Positions 1-6,559 are shown, counted from the first letter of the stretch. The stretch: 10,747 nucleotides of DNA from an uncultured Odoribacter sp. (GCA_905193145.1 CAJJNP010000115.1:1-10747); one strand, 5' to 3'. Notes: a model not told the origin generated them from the letters alone. Made by a program: numbers and translations.

Positions 1-87
1 CGATATTACCTCTTTGTTTTTTTACTCTTTCAAAAATGTCCACGTCTATAGTATTTTGAAAATTTATGTATTCTGATTTTAGTCGTG

Positions 88-95
88 CAAAAATA
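88..95 (-). promoter_or_regulatory. Possible divergent promoter -7 box
   Basis: Read on the minus strand this is TATTTTTG, which fits the Bacteroidetes TAnnTTTG box and would drive a gene to the left of the window. No good -33 TTTG lies at the right distance (only a TTTAG-like match near 116-120). No minus-strand ATG lies between it and the left edge. In such AT-rich DNA the match could be chance. Confidence 0.2.
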
Positions 96-232
96 ATAAT
101 TGATTAACTAAAAAGCTAAAGGTTAGGGTGAAAAGTTTGAAGATTGGGTATAAGTACGCATCGAAATGGAGAAAGTGAAGTGCATGATGAAAAAGTTTTT
201 ATCTTTTACTTTTTAGTTATTACTTTTTCCTC

Positions 233-240
233 TATCTTTG
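233..240 (+). promoter_or_regulatory. bamD promoter, -7 box
   Basis: TATCTTTG matches the Bacteroidetes -7 consensus TAnnTTTG exactly. The -33 region is only a T-rich stretch around 210-214, without a clear TTTG. Transcription would begin a few bases after 240, giving a leader of roughly 27 bases before the bamD ATG at 274. The rest of bases 1-232 is AT-rich and holds no gene that I can support. Confidence 0.6.
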
Positions 241-273
241 CATGATGCAAAAGAAGTGATAATTGATGAGCAT

Positions 274-1074
274 ATGAAAAGAATATTAGTTTTTTTATTG
301 GTAGCCGTATTATTGGCTTCGTGTGGAGAATATCAGAAACTGCTGAAGAGTAATGACTACCAGTTGATTTATAAAAAAGCTATTGAATACTATAATAAAG
401 GGGATTATCAGCGTTCCTTGAGTTTGCTGGATGGTATTCGTACTGTATTTAGTGGAACAAGTAAAGCACAGAATATAGCTTATTATCGTGCTTTTTGTAG
501 CTATAATATGAAGGATTATGAAATAGCTGCTAATTCATTTAAGCAATTTATTCAAACTTATCCTGAGAGTCCTTTCTCTGAAGAGTGTCTTTATATGGTC
601 GGATTTTGTCACTATAAAGCATCTCCCAAACCGAGGCTTGATCAAACAGTTACGGATAAGGCTTTAAACGAATTCCAATTATACCTTAATAGATATCCTA
701 ATAGTATGCGCAAAGAGAAAATCAATGGTTATATGGATGAGATGCGCGACAAACTTTCTTATAAGGCATATTTAAGTGCGAAAAATTATTATCTGCGTGA
801 ATACTATAAAGCTGCAACGATTAGTCTGCAAAATTGCTTGAAAGATTATCCGACTTCAAAATATCGGGAAGAAATTATGTATATGTTGTTTGTCTCTAAG
901 TATGAAATGGCGGTTAATAGTGTCGAAGATAAAAAATTGGAACGTTATAATAATGCTCAAGAGGAGTACTATTATTTTGTTGATGAATATCCTAATAGTA
1001 AGTATGCTGATGATCTAAAGAAGAAATATGAGGAGATTCATAAATACTTGGAGAATTATAATTTTGAAGAATAA
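274..1074 (+). CDS. bamD: Outer membrane protein assembly factor BamD (lipoprotein)
   Basis: The 266-residue protein is the BamD/YfiO-type lipoprotein of the BAM complex, which inserts beta-barrel proteins into the outer membrane from the periplasmic side. A short signal peptide (KR followed by a Leu/Val-rich core) ends in a lipobox LLASC, with the lipidated Cys at residue 17. The residue after it is Gly and there is no Asp run, so a periplasm-facing anchor is expected. The remainder is helical with TPR-like repeats, for example around residues 25-60, 70-105 and 165-205; the recurrent YP(E/N/T)S turns are typical of the family. I chose the ATG at 274 because an in-frame TTG at 238 lies inside the promoter box and would put 12 extra residues before the signal peptide. 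The omega-like gene follows after 27 bases, suggesting one transcript. Confidence 0.93.
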   Translation: MKRILVFLLVAVLLASCGEYQKLLKSNDYQLIYKKAIEYYNKGDYQRSLSLLDGIRTVFSGTSKAQNIAYYRAFCSYNMKDYEIAANSFKQFIQTYPESPFSEECLYMVGFCHYKASPKPRLDQTVTDKALNEFQLYLNRYPNSMRKEKINGYMDEMRDKLSYKAYLSAKNYYLREYYKAATISLQNCLKDYPTSKYREEIMYMLFVSKYEMAVNSVEDKKLERYNNAQEEYYYFVDEYPNSKYADDLKKKYEEIHKYLENYNFEE

Positions 1075-1101
1075 GAACAGATTATTAATTATACATCAGT
1101 T

Positions 1102-1440
1102 ATGGTAGATTTCAAAAAAGTAAAAGCGCCGAATAACACCATTACTCGCAATCCAGCTAAATTGGCAGCTAAAGCGGATAATAATATTTATGAGGCGGTT
1201 GCCATCATTGCAAAAAGGTCAAATCAGATTGCCGTTGAAATGAAAGAAGAACTTAGTCGTAAACTGCAAGAGTTTGCGTCTTGTACTGACAATCTGGAAG
1301 AAATTTTTGAGAATCGCGAGCAGATCGAGATTTCTAAATTCTATGAACGAATCCCGAAACCTGTATTAATCGCTACACAGGAATTTGAGGATGGACAGAT
1401 TTATTTTAGAAATACAACTGCTGAAAAGAAATCTGTTTAA
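1102..1440 (+). CDS. rpoZ: RNA polymerase omega/Rpb6-family subunit
   Basis: This 112-residue protein belongs to the Bacteroidetes branch of the omega/Rpb6 family, a small subunit that helps assemble and stabilise RNA polymerase around the beta' subunit. The recognisable part is residues about 26-60: NNIYEAVAIIAKRSNQIA, followed by a charged helix. It matches the omega core in which a conserved helix carries a basic 'AKRSNQI' segment. The C-terminal third (ISKFYERIPKPVLIATQEF) is typical of the Bacteroidetes version and differs from proteobacterial omega. The start follows the bamD stop by 27 bases with no promoter between, so co-transcription is likely. A strong hairpin begins 23 bases after its stop. 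Family membership was recognised by eye; the role in the polymerase is family knowledge. Confidence 0.83.
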   Translation: MVDFKKVKAPNNTITRNPAKLAAKADNNIYEAVAIIAKRSNQIAVEMKEELSRKLQEFASCTDNLEEIFENREQIEISKFYERIPKPVLIATQEFEDGQIYFRNTTAEKKSV

Positions 1441-1463
1441 GCGTTTTTCGTACGTATACATTT

Positions 1464-1513
1464 AATGTACCAATGCCAATTGTAAATCTTTGATTGTTGC
1501 ATTGGTACATTTT
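1464..1513 (+). terminator. Intrinsic terminator after rpoZ
   Basis: The arms 1464-1476 (AATGTACCAATGC) and 1499-1511 are perfect 13-base complements. An inner CAAT/ATTG pairing (1477-1480 with 1493-1496) shortens the loop. A short T run (1510-1513, then AATTTG) follows. It probably ends the bamD-rpoZ transcript. Because it lies just before coaBC it could also act as a partial terminator controlling read-through. Confidence 0.7.
1485..1492 (+). promoter_or_regulatory. Possible coaBC -7 box inside the hairpin loop
   Basis: AATCTTTG differs from TAnnTTTG at one position, and TTTA at 1461-1464 is 20 bases upstream where a -33 TTTG would sit. Transcription would start near 1498, so a coaBC mRNA would lack the left arm of the hairpin. 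This is weak and rests on spacing alone, but no better coaBC promoter is visible in the gap. Confidence 0.2.
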
Positions 1514-1530
1514 AATTTGATGAATTTAAT

Positions 1531-2727
1531 ATGTTGAAAGGAAAACATATCATTGTTGGTATAACGGGCAGTATAGCTGCCTATAAGGCTGCATCGCTCG
1601 TGCGTTTACTAGTAAAGGAAGGTGCAGAAGTAAAGGTCGTGATGACCGATTTGGCTAAGCAGTTTATAACTCCTTTGACTATGGCAACATTGTCAAAGCA
1701 TCCTGTGATGGTGGAGTTTTATAACCCGGAAAATGGCGATTGGCATTCTCATGTTGATATGGGCATGTGGGCTGATATGTATTTAATAGCTCCGGCTACA
1801 GCTAATACGATTGGCAAAATGGCACACGGAATTGCTGATAATTTATTGCTTACAACGTATCTCTCTGCAAAATGTCCGGTGGCAATCGCACCTGCAATGG
1901 ATTTGGATATGTATAGGCATCAGGCTACGCAGCGTAATTTGGATATTTTAAGGAGCTACGGAAACTTGATTGTAGAGCCTGCTGAAGGGGAATTGGCGAG
2001 TGGATTAATTGGTAAGGGACGTATGGCAGAGCCGGAAGAAATTGTAACTTTCGTGCGTGATTTTTTTTGTAAAGGTAAGGAGTTTGTTGGGAAACGTGTA
2101 TTATTGACTGCAGGACCTACATATGAGCGGATTGATCCGGTTCGCTTTATTGGAAATTATTCTTCTGGAAAAATGGGATTTGCTATTGCTGAGGCTTTTG
2201 CTTCAAGAGGGGCTGAGGTGGTATTGATTGCAGGACCGGTACAATTGAATATAAGTCATCCTTTGATTCGTCGTGTTGATGTAGAATCTGGGCAAGAAAT
2301 GTATAATGCTGTGATGAGTGAAGTAGAGCATAGTGATATAGTTGTATCTTGTGCTGCCGTTGCTGATTTTCGCCCCTTGCATTGTGCAGATAGCAAAGTT
2401 AAAAGAGGAAAGGATAATATGCTATTGGAATTAGAACCAACGACAGATATTGCTGCAGCTTTAGGACAGAAGAAGAGAGAGGGACAATTGTTGGTTGGCT
2501 TTGCATTGGAAACAAATGATGAAGAGTGCAATGCAATTCATAAATTGCATAAAAAGAACTTGGATTTAATCGTACTTAATAGCTTGAAAGATGCGAATGC
2601 TTGTTTTGGTTATGATACGAACAAGGTCACAATGATAGACCGTCAAGAAAATCAATATCATTATGAATTGAAAACCAAACGAGACGTTGCAGAAGATATT
2701 GTTGATAGGATTGCGGCAATGTTATAG
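1531..2727 (+). CDS. coaBC: Bifunctional phosphopantothenoylcysteine synthetase/decarboxylase CoaBC
   Basis: The 398-residue cytoplasmic flavoprotein (also called Dfp) makes 4'-phosphopantetheine from 4'-phosphopantothenate and cysteine, two steps on the way to coenzyme A. The N-terminal CoaC half (about 1-180) carries the FMN-binding start GITGSIAAYK (10-19), the active-site His74 in SHVDMG, and the motif PAMDLDMY (121-128). The C-terminal CoaB half (about 186-398) has TAGPTYERIDPVRFI, Asn209 in GNYSSGKMG, the AAVADFRP segment and the basic SKVKRGK stretch (288-294) that binds CTP and the acyl-cytidylate. Length is normal. Compared with the E. coli protein, Asn125 aligns to Asp124 and the catalytic Cys158 aligns to Ser157, a notable deviation. 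The nearest clear terminator downstream is the hairpin before pyrB, so coaBC read-through may also be stopped there. Confidence 0.95.
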   Translation: MLKGKHIIVGITGSIAAYKAASLVRLLVKEGAEVKVVMTDLAKQFITPLTMATLSKHPVMVEFYNPENGDWHSHVDMGMWADMYLIAPATANTIGKMAHGIADNLLLTTYLSAKCPVAIAPAMDLDMYRHQATQRNLDILRSYGNLIVEPAEGELASGLIGKGRMAEPEEIVTFVRDFFCKGKEFVGKRVLLTAGPTYERIDPVRFIGNYSSGKMGFAIAEAFASRGAEVVLIAGPVQLNISHPLIRRVDVESGQEMYNAVMSEVEHSDIVVSCAAVADFRPLHCADSKVKRGKDNMLLELEPTTDIAAALGQKKREGQLLVGFALETNDEECNAIHKLHKKNLDLIVLNSLKDANACFGYDTNKVTMIDRQENQYHYELKTKRDVAEDIVDRIAAML

Positions 2728-2750
2728 AACGAAATTTTTATTCGAAAATA

Positions 2751-2782
2751 TTTGTTCGTCTAAAAATACTTCCGTATCTTTG
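2751..2782 (+). promoter_or_regulatory. pyrB leader promoter
   Basis: TTTG (2751-2754) and TATCTTTG (2775-2782) are separated by exactly 20 bases, a full match to the Bacteroidetes consensus TTTG-N19-21-TAnnTTTG. Transcription should begin at about 2787-2790. No other promoter-like pair lies between here and pyrB, so pyrBI transcription has to pass the terminator at 2881-2918. Confidence 0.75.
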
Positions 2783-2791
2783 TACCCCGAT

Positions 2792-2899
2792 ATGAATATA
2801 GGATATTTAAATATTGGTACGCTTGAGCATGTATTTGCGGATAATCGCAGACAGGTTTGCCAGTTTATTTATAAAAATTTAAAACCAACATTGTCGTAA
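2792..2899 (+). CDS. Putative pyrB leader peptide (35 aa)
   Basis: A short ORF of 35 codons starts with an ATG only a few bases after the predicted transcription start, so it would be nearly leaderless. It ends with TAA at 2897-2899, in the loop of the terminator hairpin. The peptide (MNIGYLNIGTLEHVF...NLKPTLS) resembles no family I know, as expected for a leader peptide. A ribosome reaching the stop would cover the 3' arm of the hairpin and prevent termination. The frame stays open upstream into the end of coaBC, but that part overlaps coaBC and precedes the promoter. That it is translated is inference from its position; AT-rich DNA gives short open frames by chance. Confidence 0.35.
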   Translation: MNIGYLNIGTLEHVFADNRRQVCQFIYKNLKPTLS

Positions 2900-2918
2900 G
2901 ACTTGTTGGTTTTTTTTT
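2881..2918 (+). terminator. Intrinsic terminator/attenuator upstream of pyrB
   Basis: The arms AAAACCAACA (2881-2890) and TGTTGGTTTT (2904-2913) are perfect complements. The loop can fold further as GTC-GTAA-GAC (2893-2902). An uninterrupted run of nine T follows (2910-2918). It lies between the only recognised promoter and the pyrB start 28 bases after the T run, so it can act as an attenuator. Upstream lie a small hairpin TGCG/CGCA (2836-2849) and a U-rich stretch (2863-2880) that could slow polymerase when UTP is low. Confidence 0.85.
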
Positions 2919-2945
2919 GTCTAAAACGAACTTAATTATATTGGT

Positions 2946-3854
2946 ATGAAGACACACAGCTTAGTATCTATCGAAGATTACAGTAAAGAAGAGATTCTGG
3001 AAGTTTTGAACCTTGCTTCTGAATTTGAAGCGAATCCAAATCAGCGTTTGCTGGAAGGAAAAGTAGTTGCCTCGTTGTTTTTTGAGCCTTCTACGCGCAC
3101 CCGTTTGAGTTTTGAAACTGCCATTAACCGCCTGGGAGGACGTATTGTGGGTTTCTCAGATGCATCTTCATCCAGCGTGACAAAAGGCGAGACTCTGAAA
3201 GACACCATTAAAATGGTGGATAACTATTGTGATTTGATTGTGATGCGCCACCCGGTAGAAGGTGCGGCTCGTTATGCAAGTGAAGTTGCTGTACATCCCG
3301 TGCTGAATGCTGGTGATGGAGCTAACCAGCATCCGTCTCAGACAATGCTCGACCTTTATTCTATCTTTAAGACTCAAGGAACTTTGGAGAATTTGACAAT
3401 TTGCATGGTGGGTGACTTAAAATACGGACGTACAGTTCACTCGCTTTTGCAGGCTATGAGTAATTTTCATCCGACCTTCCACTTTGTTTCTCCTGCTTCG
3501 CTAAAGATGCCGGATGCTTATAAATTGCGCTTAAAAGAATTGAATATTCCTTACTATGAGCATACTGAACTTGACGAAGTGATAGATAAGGCAGATATTC
3601 TTTATATGACACGTGTACAGCGTGAGCGTTTCGCTGATCCGTTGGAATATGAGAAAGTGAAAAATGTATATATTTTGCGTAATGCCATGCTGGCAAATGC
3701 AAAAGATAATATGCGAATCCTGCATCCGCTGCCTCGTGTAAATGAAATTGATGTAGATGTTGATGAGAATCCAAAAGCTTATTATTTTGAACAAGCTCGT
3801 AATGGTGTATTTGCTCGTCAGGCTATTATCTGTAAAGCTTTGGGATTGAAATAA
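2946..3854 (+). CDS. pyrB: Aspartate carbamoyltransferase catalytic subunit
   Basis: The 302-residue enzyme joins carbamoyl phosphate to L-aspartate, the first committed step of pyrimidine synthesis, in the cytoplasm. The carbamoyl-phosphate loop FFEPSTRTR is at residues 45-53. The mobile-loop SVTKGET has Lys80 (E. coli Lys84 equivalent). HPVEGAARY is at 102-110 and GANQHPSQ has His129. The aspartate-site TRVQRER (222-228) contains the Arg and Gln that bind aspartate, and HPLPR is at 260-264. All expected catalytic residues are present; the length is slightly short of E. coli PyrB. The start agrees with the family N-terminus ([14 protein letters not shown]). pyrI follows after 30 bases, so the two are surely co-transcribed to form the PyrB-PyrI holoenzyme. 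Expression appears to depend on read-through of the leader terminator. Confidence 0.97.
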   Translation: MKTHSLVSIEDYSKEEILEVLNLASEFEANPNQRLLEGKVVASLFFEPSTRTRLSFETAINRLGGRIVGFSDASSSSVTKGETLKDTIKMVDNYCDLIVMRHPVEGAARYASEVAVHPVLNAGDGANQHPSQTMLDLYSIFKTQGTLENLTICMVGDLKYGRTVHSLLQAMSNFHPTFHFVSPASLKMPDAYKLRLKELNIPYYEHTELDEVIDKADILYMTRVQRERFADPLEYEKVKNVYILRNAMLANAKDNMRILHPLPRVNEIDVDVDENPKAYYFEQARNGVFARQAIICKALGLK

Positions 3855-3884
3855 TTTTAATGGTTCAAGATTAATTGATTTATT

Positions 3885-4340
3885 ATGGCTAAGAAAGAAT
3901 TACAAGTAAGTGCAATCGAAAATGGTACAGTAATCGATCATATTCCTGCTGATAAACTGTTCTCTGTTATCAATGTATTGGGAATTGCGGACATGGAAAA
4001 TGCAATGACTTTTGGAACCAACTTGAAAAGTAGTAAATTGGGGAAAAAAGCAATTATCAAAATTTGGGATAAATTTCTTGAAGACTCTGAAGTTAATAAA
4101 TTGGCATTGGTAGCTCCGATGGCAAAAATTAATATCATTCGTGATTATGAAGTGGTGGAAAAGAAAGTGGTAAGCGTGCCTGAAAAGGTTGAGGGTATTG
4201 TAAAATGTATGAACCCGAAATGTATCACTAACCACGAAAAAGTATTGACCAAGTTTACTGTGGTTAACGACTCTCCGATTGTATTGCGTTGTCATTATTG
4301 TGAAAAACTGACAGACCAGGAACATATGGAGATGGTTTAA
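3885..4340 (+). CDS. pyrI: Aspartate carbamoyltransferase regulatory subunit
   Basis: This 151-residue protein is the nucleotide-binding regulatory chain that assembles with PyrB and passes the effect of CTP/UTP (inhibition) and ATP (activation) to the catalytic trimers. The N-terminal allosteric domain spans about 1-98; it includes IENGTVIDHIPADKL, which holds residues of the nucleotide site, and GTNLKSSKLGKKAIIKI. The C-terminal zinc domain has Cys108 and Cys113 (CMNPKC) and Cys136 and Cys139 (CHYC). The C-x4-C and C-x2-C spacings are those of E. coli PyrI. Length is normal (E. coli about 153). It is the second gene of the pyrBI pair, and a strong terminator lies 22 bases after its stop. 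Its presence indicates allosteric control of the enzyme, in addition to any control by the leader. Confidence 0.97.
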   Translation: MAKKELQVSAIENGTVIDHIPADKLFSVINVLGIADMENAMTFGTNLKSSKLGKKAIIKIWDKFLEDSEVNKLALVAPMAKINIIRDYEVVEKKVVSVPEKVEGIVKCMNPKCITNHEKVLTKFTVVNDSPIVLRCHYCEKLTDQEHMEMV

Positions 4341-4362
4341 TCTTAAAAAATTAAGATATCAT

Positions 4363-4413
4363 GAGTGGCAAAAGTCTGGTAATTCTGAAATTACCACTTT
4401 TGCCACTCTTTTT
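4363..4413 (+). terminator. Strong terminator after pyrBI, shared with manA
   Basis: GAGTGGCAAAAGT (4363-4375) pairs perfectly with 4396-4408. Inside it GGTAATT (4378-4384) pairs with AATTACC (4389-4395) around a CTGA loop, giving 20 base pairs interrupted only by a two-base CT bulge. T4409-4413 follows. The T run meets the manA stop codon (4412-4414). Read on the minus strand the hairpin is followed some 12 bases on by a T-rich stretch, so it may also help end manA transcription. Confidence 0.9.
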
Positions 4414-5383
4414 ATTGAATATATATTTCTAGGATTTCTGATTCTTTTTGCGGGATAAGAAAGATGTCTTTTAAACAGGCTGGAACTAATATCGTTTCAC
4501 CTTGAGTGACGTTCACTGTTTGGTCAACGTTGTAAACTACATTGAAATTTCCACTAAGGCACATGTAGATGACAAATGAATCTTGTTCTATATAATCTTT
4601 TTCAACTTCCTTGTTGAAATTTAGATAATTGACAGTGAACCAAGGACATTCTATTAGTTCTTCTGTGTGGTTTTTATGTCGATGGTAATTGATACGTGAT
4701 TCTATAGTGTTGTAGTTTATAACATCAGTAGCTAGTTCTATATCGAGGTTGAGCTTGTCTCCTTCGATTGTATTGCGGTTATAGTCATCGAGATAATATG
4801 TAATATCTGAAGTCTGTTGTATTTCGGCTACAAGACATCTTCCGGAGAGTGAATGTACCGTCTTTGATGGTAAAAAGAAACAATCACCTTTGCATATGGG
4901 CTCTATATGTAGTATTTCAGCTTGTGTATGTTGGGTGAGGTGCTGTAAAAATTCACTTCGATTGCTGGATTTTTTAAACCCGGCTGTGATTTTAGAGCCG
5001 GACTCTGCTTCTGCAATATACCATAATTTGTTTTTGCCATATGCACGATGGCGTTCTTTGGCTGTTTCATCGTCAGGATGTACTTGCAAAGGGAGATTGT
5101 CGTTCATGTCAAGAAACTTGACCAAAAGAGGAAATTCGATGCCGAATTTATCAAATACTTTGTCGCCTACGAGGTCTCCCATGTATATTTCAGTTAATTC
5201 TTCTAAGCTGTTTTCAGCCAATATCCCTTCTGTAACGATGGATATGTTTTCTTGTACACCCGAAATTTCCCAGCTTTCGCCAATAGGCTCATGTTGTTGT
5301 ATTGCTTTGTCTTTATAGGCAAGACGTTTCCCGCCCCAATGGGCCTTTTTTAGTATCGGTTTGAATTTAAGAGGATATAACAT
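4412..5383 (-). CDS. manA: Mannose-6-phosphate isomerase, class I
   Basis: The 323-residue zinc enzyme interconverts fructose 6-phosphate and mannose 6-phosphate, linking glycolysis with mannose use and GDP-mannose supply for glycans. It has the cupin fold. The N-terminal HWGGKRL (15-21) and GESWEI (35-40) are family signatures. The metal site is visible in LQVHPDD (Gln100, His102) and in LPSKTVHSL (His177). AEIQQTSDITYYLDDYNR (186-203) includes the active-site Arg. The C-terminal part is a smaller second cupin domain. The frame stays open for 27 codons upstream to 5464, but that extension crosses the promoter box at 5411-5418 and does not resemble the family. The ATG at 5383 gives the normal N-terminus MLYPLKFKP. 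The gene stands alone, convergent with pyrI and divergent from the lipoprotein gene. Confidence 0.94.
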   Translation of the reverse strand: MLYPLKFKPILKKAHWGGKRLAYKDKAIQQHEPIGESWEISGVQENISIVTEGILAENSLEELTEIYMGDLVGDKVFDKFGIEFPLLVKFLDMNDNLPLQVHPDDETAKERHRAYGKNKLWYIAEAESGSKITAGFKKSSNRSEFLQHLTQHTQAEILHIEPICKGDCFFLPSKTVHSLSGRCLVAEIQQTSDITYYLDDYNRNTIEGDKLNLDIELATDVINYNTIESRINYHRHKNHTEELIECPWFTVNYLNFNKEVEKDYIEQDSFVIYMCLSGNFNVVYNVDQTVNVTQGETILVPACLKDIFLIPQKESEILEIYIQ

Positions 5384-5410
5384 AGACTTTGGTATAAAAA
5401 TTGTATGACA

Positions 5411-5418
5411 CAAAGATA
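5411..5418 (-). promoter_or_regulatory. manA promoter, -7 box
   Basis: On the minus strand this reads TATCTTTG, an exact TAnnTTTG box. The region 19-21 bases further upstream (about 5438-5442) has no TTTG, so the -33 element is weak or absent. Transcription would start near 5405, leaving about 20 bases before the manA ATG at 5383 and supporting that start. No matching box was found for the divergent lipoprotein gene within 5419-5498. Confidence 0.5.
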
Positions 5419-5498
5419 TAAGGATTTGGCATATGCCGGTGTGTAGACTAATATAATTAATCATATTAAATAATTAATCGTTAATAATTATTGGAGTA

Positions 5499-6545
5499 AT
5501 GAGCATGAAAAATTGGATGTTTGGCATTGGTTTGCTTTGCTTGTTGGCGAGTTGTAACGATGACGATGATAGGGATGAGACTATTTTGGATATGTCCTAT
5601 TTGACGGGTAAAAATTGGTATTATAATGCTTGGCTGGGAGATCCTAATGGTTTGAAATCACAGGATTTGTTGGAAGTTGTACGTTTTGAAAAAGGAGGAA
5701 CATTAAAGAATATTGAATTTGGTGGACGTCGTGAATTTGAAGTCGGAACTTGGACAAGCGATGGTAATAGAATAGAACTCAATTATCATAATGGCGAGCC
5801 GGTTGTATGGAATGTGCAGCGTAGTGGGGATGATTATATTGAAACTATTGTGAATGCCACAGGCAAGCGGGAATATACTTCTGAATTAAAGTATTTGGAC
5901 GATTTGACGGTTGATGCCTTCTTGGTGAACAGTTATTCCATTGACGGGCAGTTTAAGATACATATTGGTGCTGATGTACGTGGTAATAAGGATTTGCGTG
6001 AAGTACGGATGTTATTGAATGATGGGCATGTCTGTGATTTGGAAAATCACGAATATTATTGGACTGAAAAGCAAAGCGATCTCTATGGCAATACTCAAAA
6101 GCAAGAGGTACGATTTTACTGCCGTATCGGTAAGGATAGGCATTTGAAGCTGTGCGATTCCATCTACGGAGATAATCTACCTAAGCGTACAAACGATGAA
6201 ATGAATATCACAACTAAGATGCAGTCAAGCACATTGTCTGTTTTTTGGGATGCATTTGAACGTGATGATATTTATTATCGGGTAGAAATTCTGCCTGTCA
6301 GTGGTAAAACTGATAGCCCTTATTTTGTGAGTCGTATTCAGAGACCCGGTTCTCAGCGTTTGGATATAAAGAATACGACAGCAGGAGAAGTAAATCGCTT
6401 GAATGAATTGCAATCAAAGGAAAGTTACATGATACGTCTTTCTGCTTTATTGTATGAGCCGGGTATTGACCCTTGGAATGATAATTATGGATATGCAAAT
6501 ATACAGGCAGTTTCCTATTTTAGTACGAATTTTGTCTGGGAATAG
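5499..6545 (+). CDS. Putative surface lipoprotein, two beta-rich domains, function unknown
   Basis: I do not recognise a named family for this 348-residue protein. A signal peptide ends in the lipobox LLASC with Cys19, followed by NDDDDRDE. An Asp run right after the Cys is the lipoprotein export signal of Bacteroides and predicts display on the cell surface. Residues about 33-140 look like a lipocalin-like beta domain (LTGKNWYYNAWLGD, GTWTSDGNRIEL, then alternating strands). Residues about 240-348 suggest an immunoglobulin/fibronectin III-like sandwich: LSVFWDAF, YYRVEILPV, LNELQSKESYMIRLSA and a final strand AVSYFSTNFVW. GGAG lies a few bases before the ATG at 5499; the in-frame ATG at 5505 is equally plausible. 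It sits alone, without SusC/SusD or enzyme neighbours, and ends at a terminator. Domain assignments are by eye and tentative. Confidence 0.8.
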   Translation: MSMKNWMFGIGLLCLLASCNDDDDRDETILDMSYLTGKNWYYNAWLGDPNGLKSQDLLEVVRFEKGGTLKNIEFGGRREFEVGTWTSDGNRIELNYHNGEPVVWNVQRSGDDYIETIVNATGKREYTSELKYLDDLTVDAFLVNSYSIDGQFKIHIGADVRGNKDLREVRMLLNDGHVCDLENHEYYWTEKQSDLYGNTQKQEVRFYCRIGKDRHLKLCDSIYGDNLPKRTNDEMNITTKMQSSTLSVFWDAFERDDIYYRVEILPVSGKTDSPYFVSRIQRPGSQRLDIKNTTAGEVNRLNELQSKESYMIRLSALLYEPGIDPWNDNYGYANIQAVSYFSTNFVWE

Positions 6546-6559
6546 AGTTTAAGTGTTTT

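Noticed and set aside
1..51. Open frame entering from the left edge on the plus strand, ending at TAG 49-51
   Set aside because: Only 16 codons, AT-rich and without recognisable protein character; most likely non-coding.
190..214. AT-only inverted repeat AAAAAGT/ACTTTTT upstream of bamD, possible terminator of a short RNA
   Set aside because: Only A/T-rich pairing with one G-C pair, in a very AT-rich stretch, and no transcript or promoter in front of it that I can support.
2687..2791. Upstream extension of the leader ORF starting inside coaBC
   Set aside because: It overlaps the coaBC end in another frame and runs through the promoter; only the part from 2792 could be in the leader transcript.
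3454..4325. Minus-strand open frames opposite pyrB and pyrI, up to 141 codons
   Set aside because: The compositions are atypical (rich in Phe, Ile, His, Tyr) and mirror the codons of the real genes; no promoter or family match.
4890..5318. 142-codon plus-strand open frame opposite manA
   Set aside because: Ser- and Cys-rich shadow of a clearly conserved manA reading frame.
5384..5464. 27-codon N-terminal extension of manA
   Set aside because: It crosses the manA -7 box and is unlike the family N-terminus.
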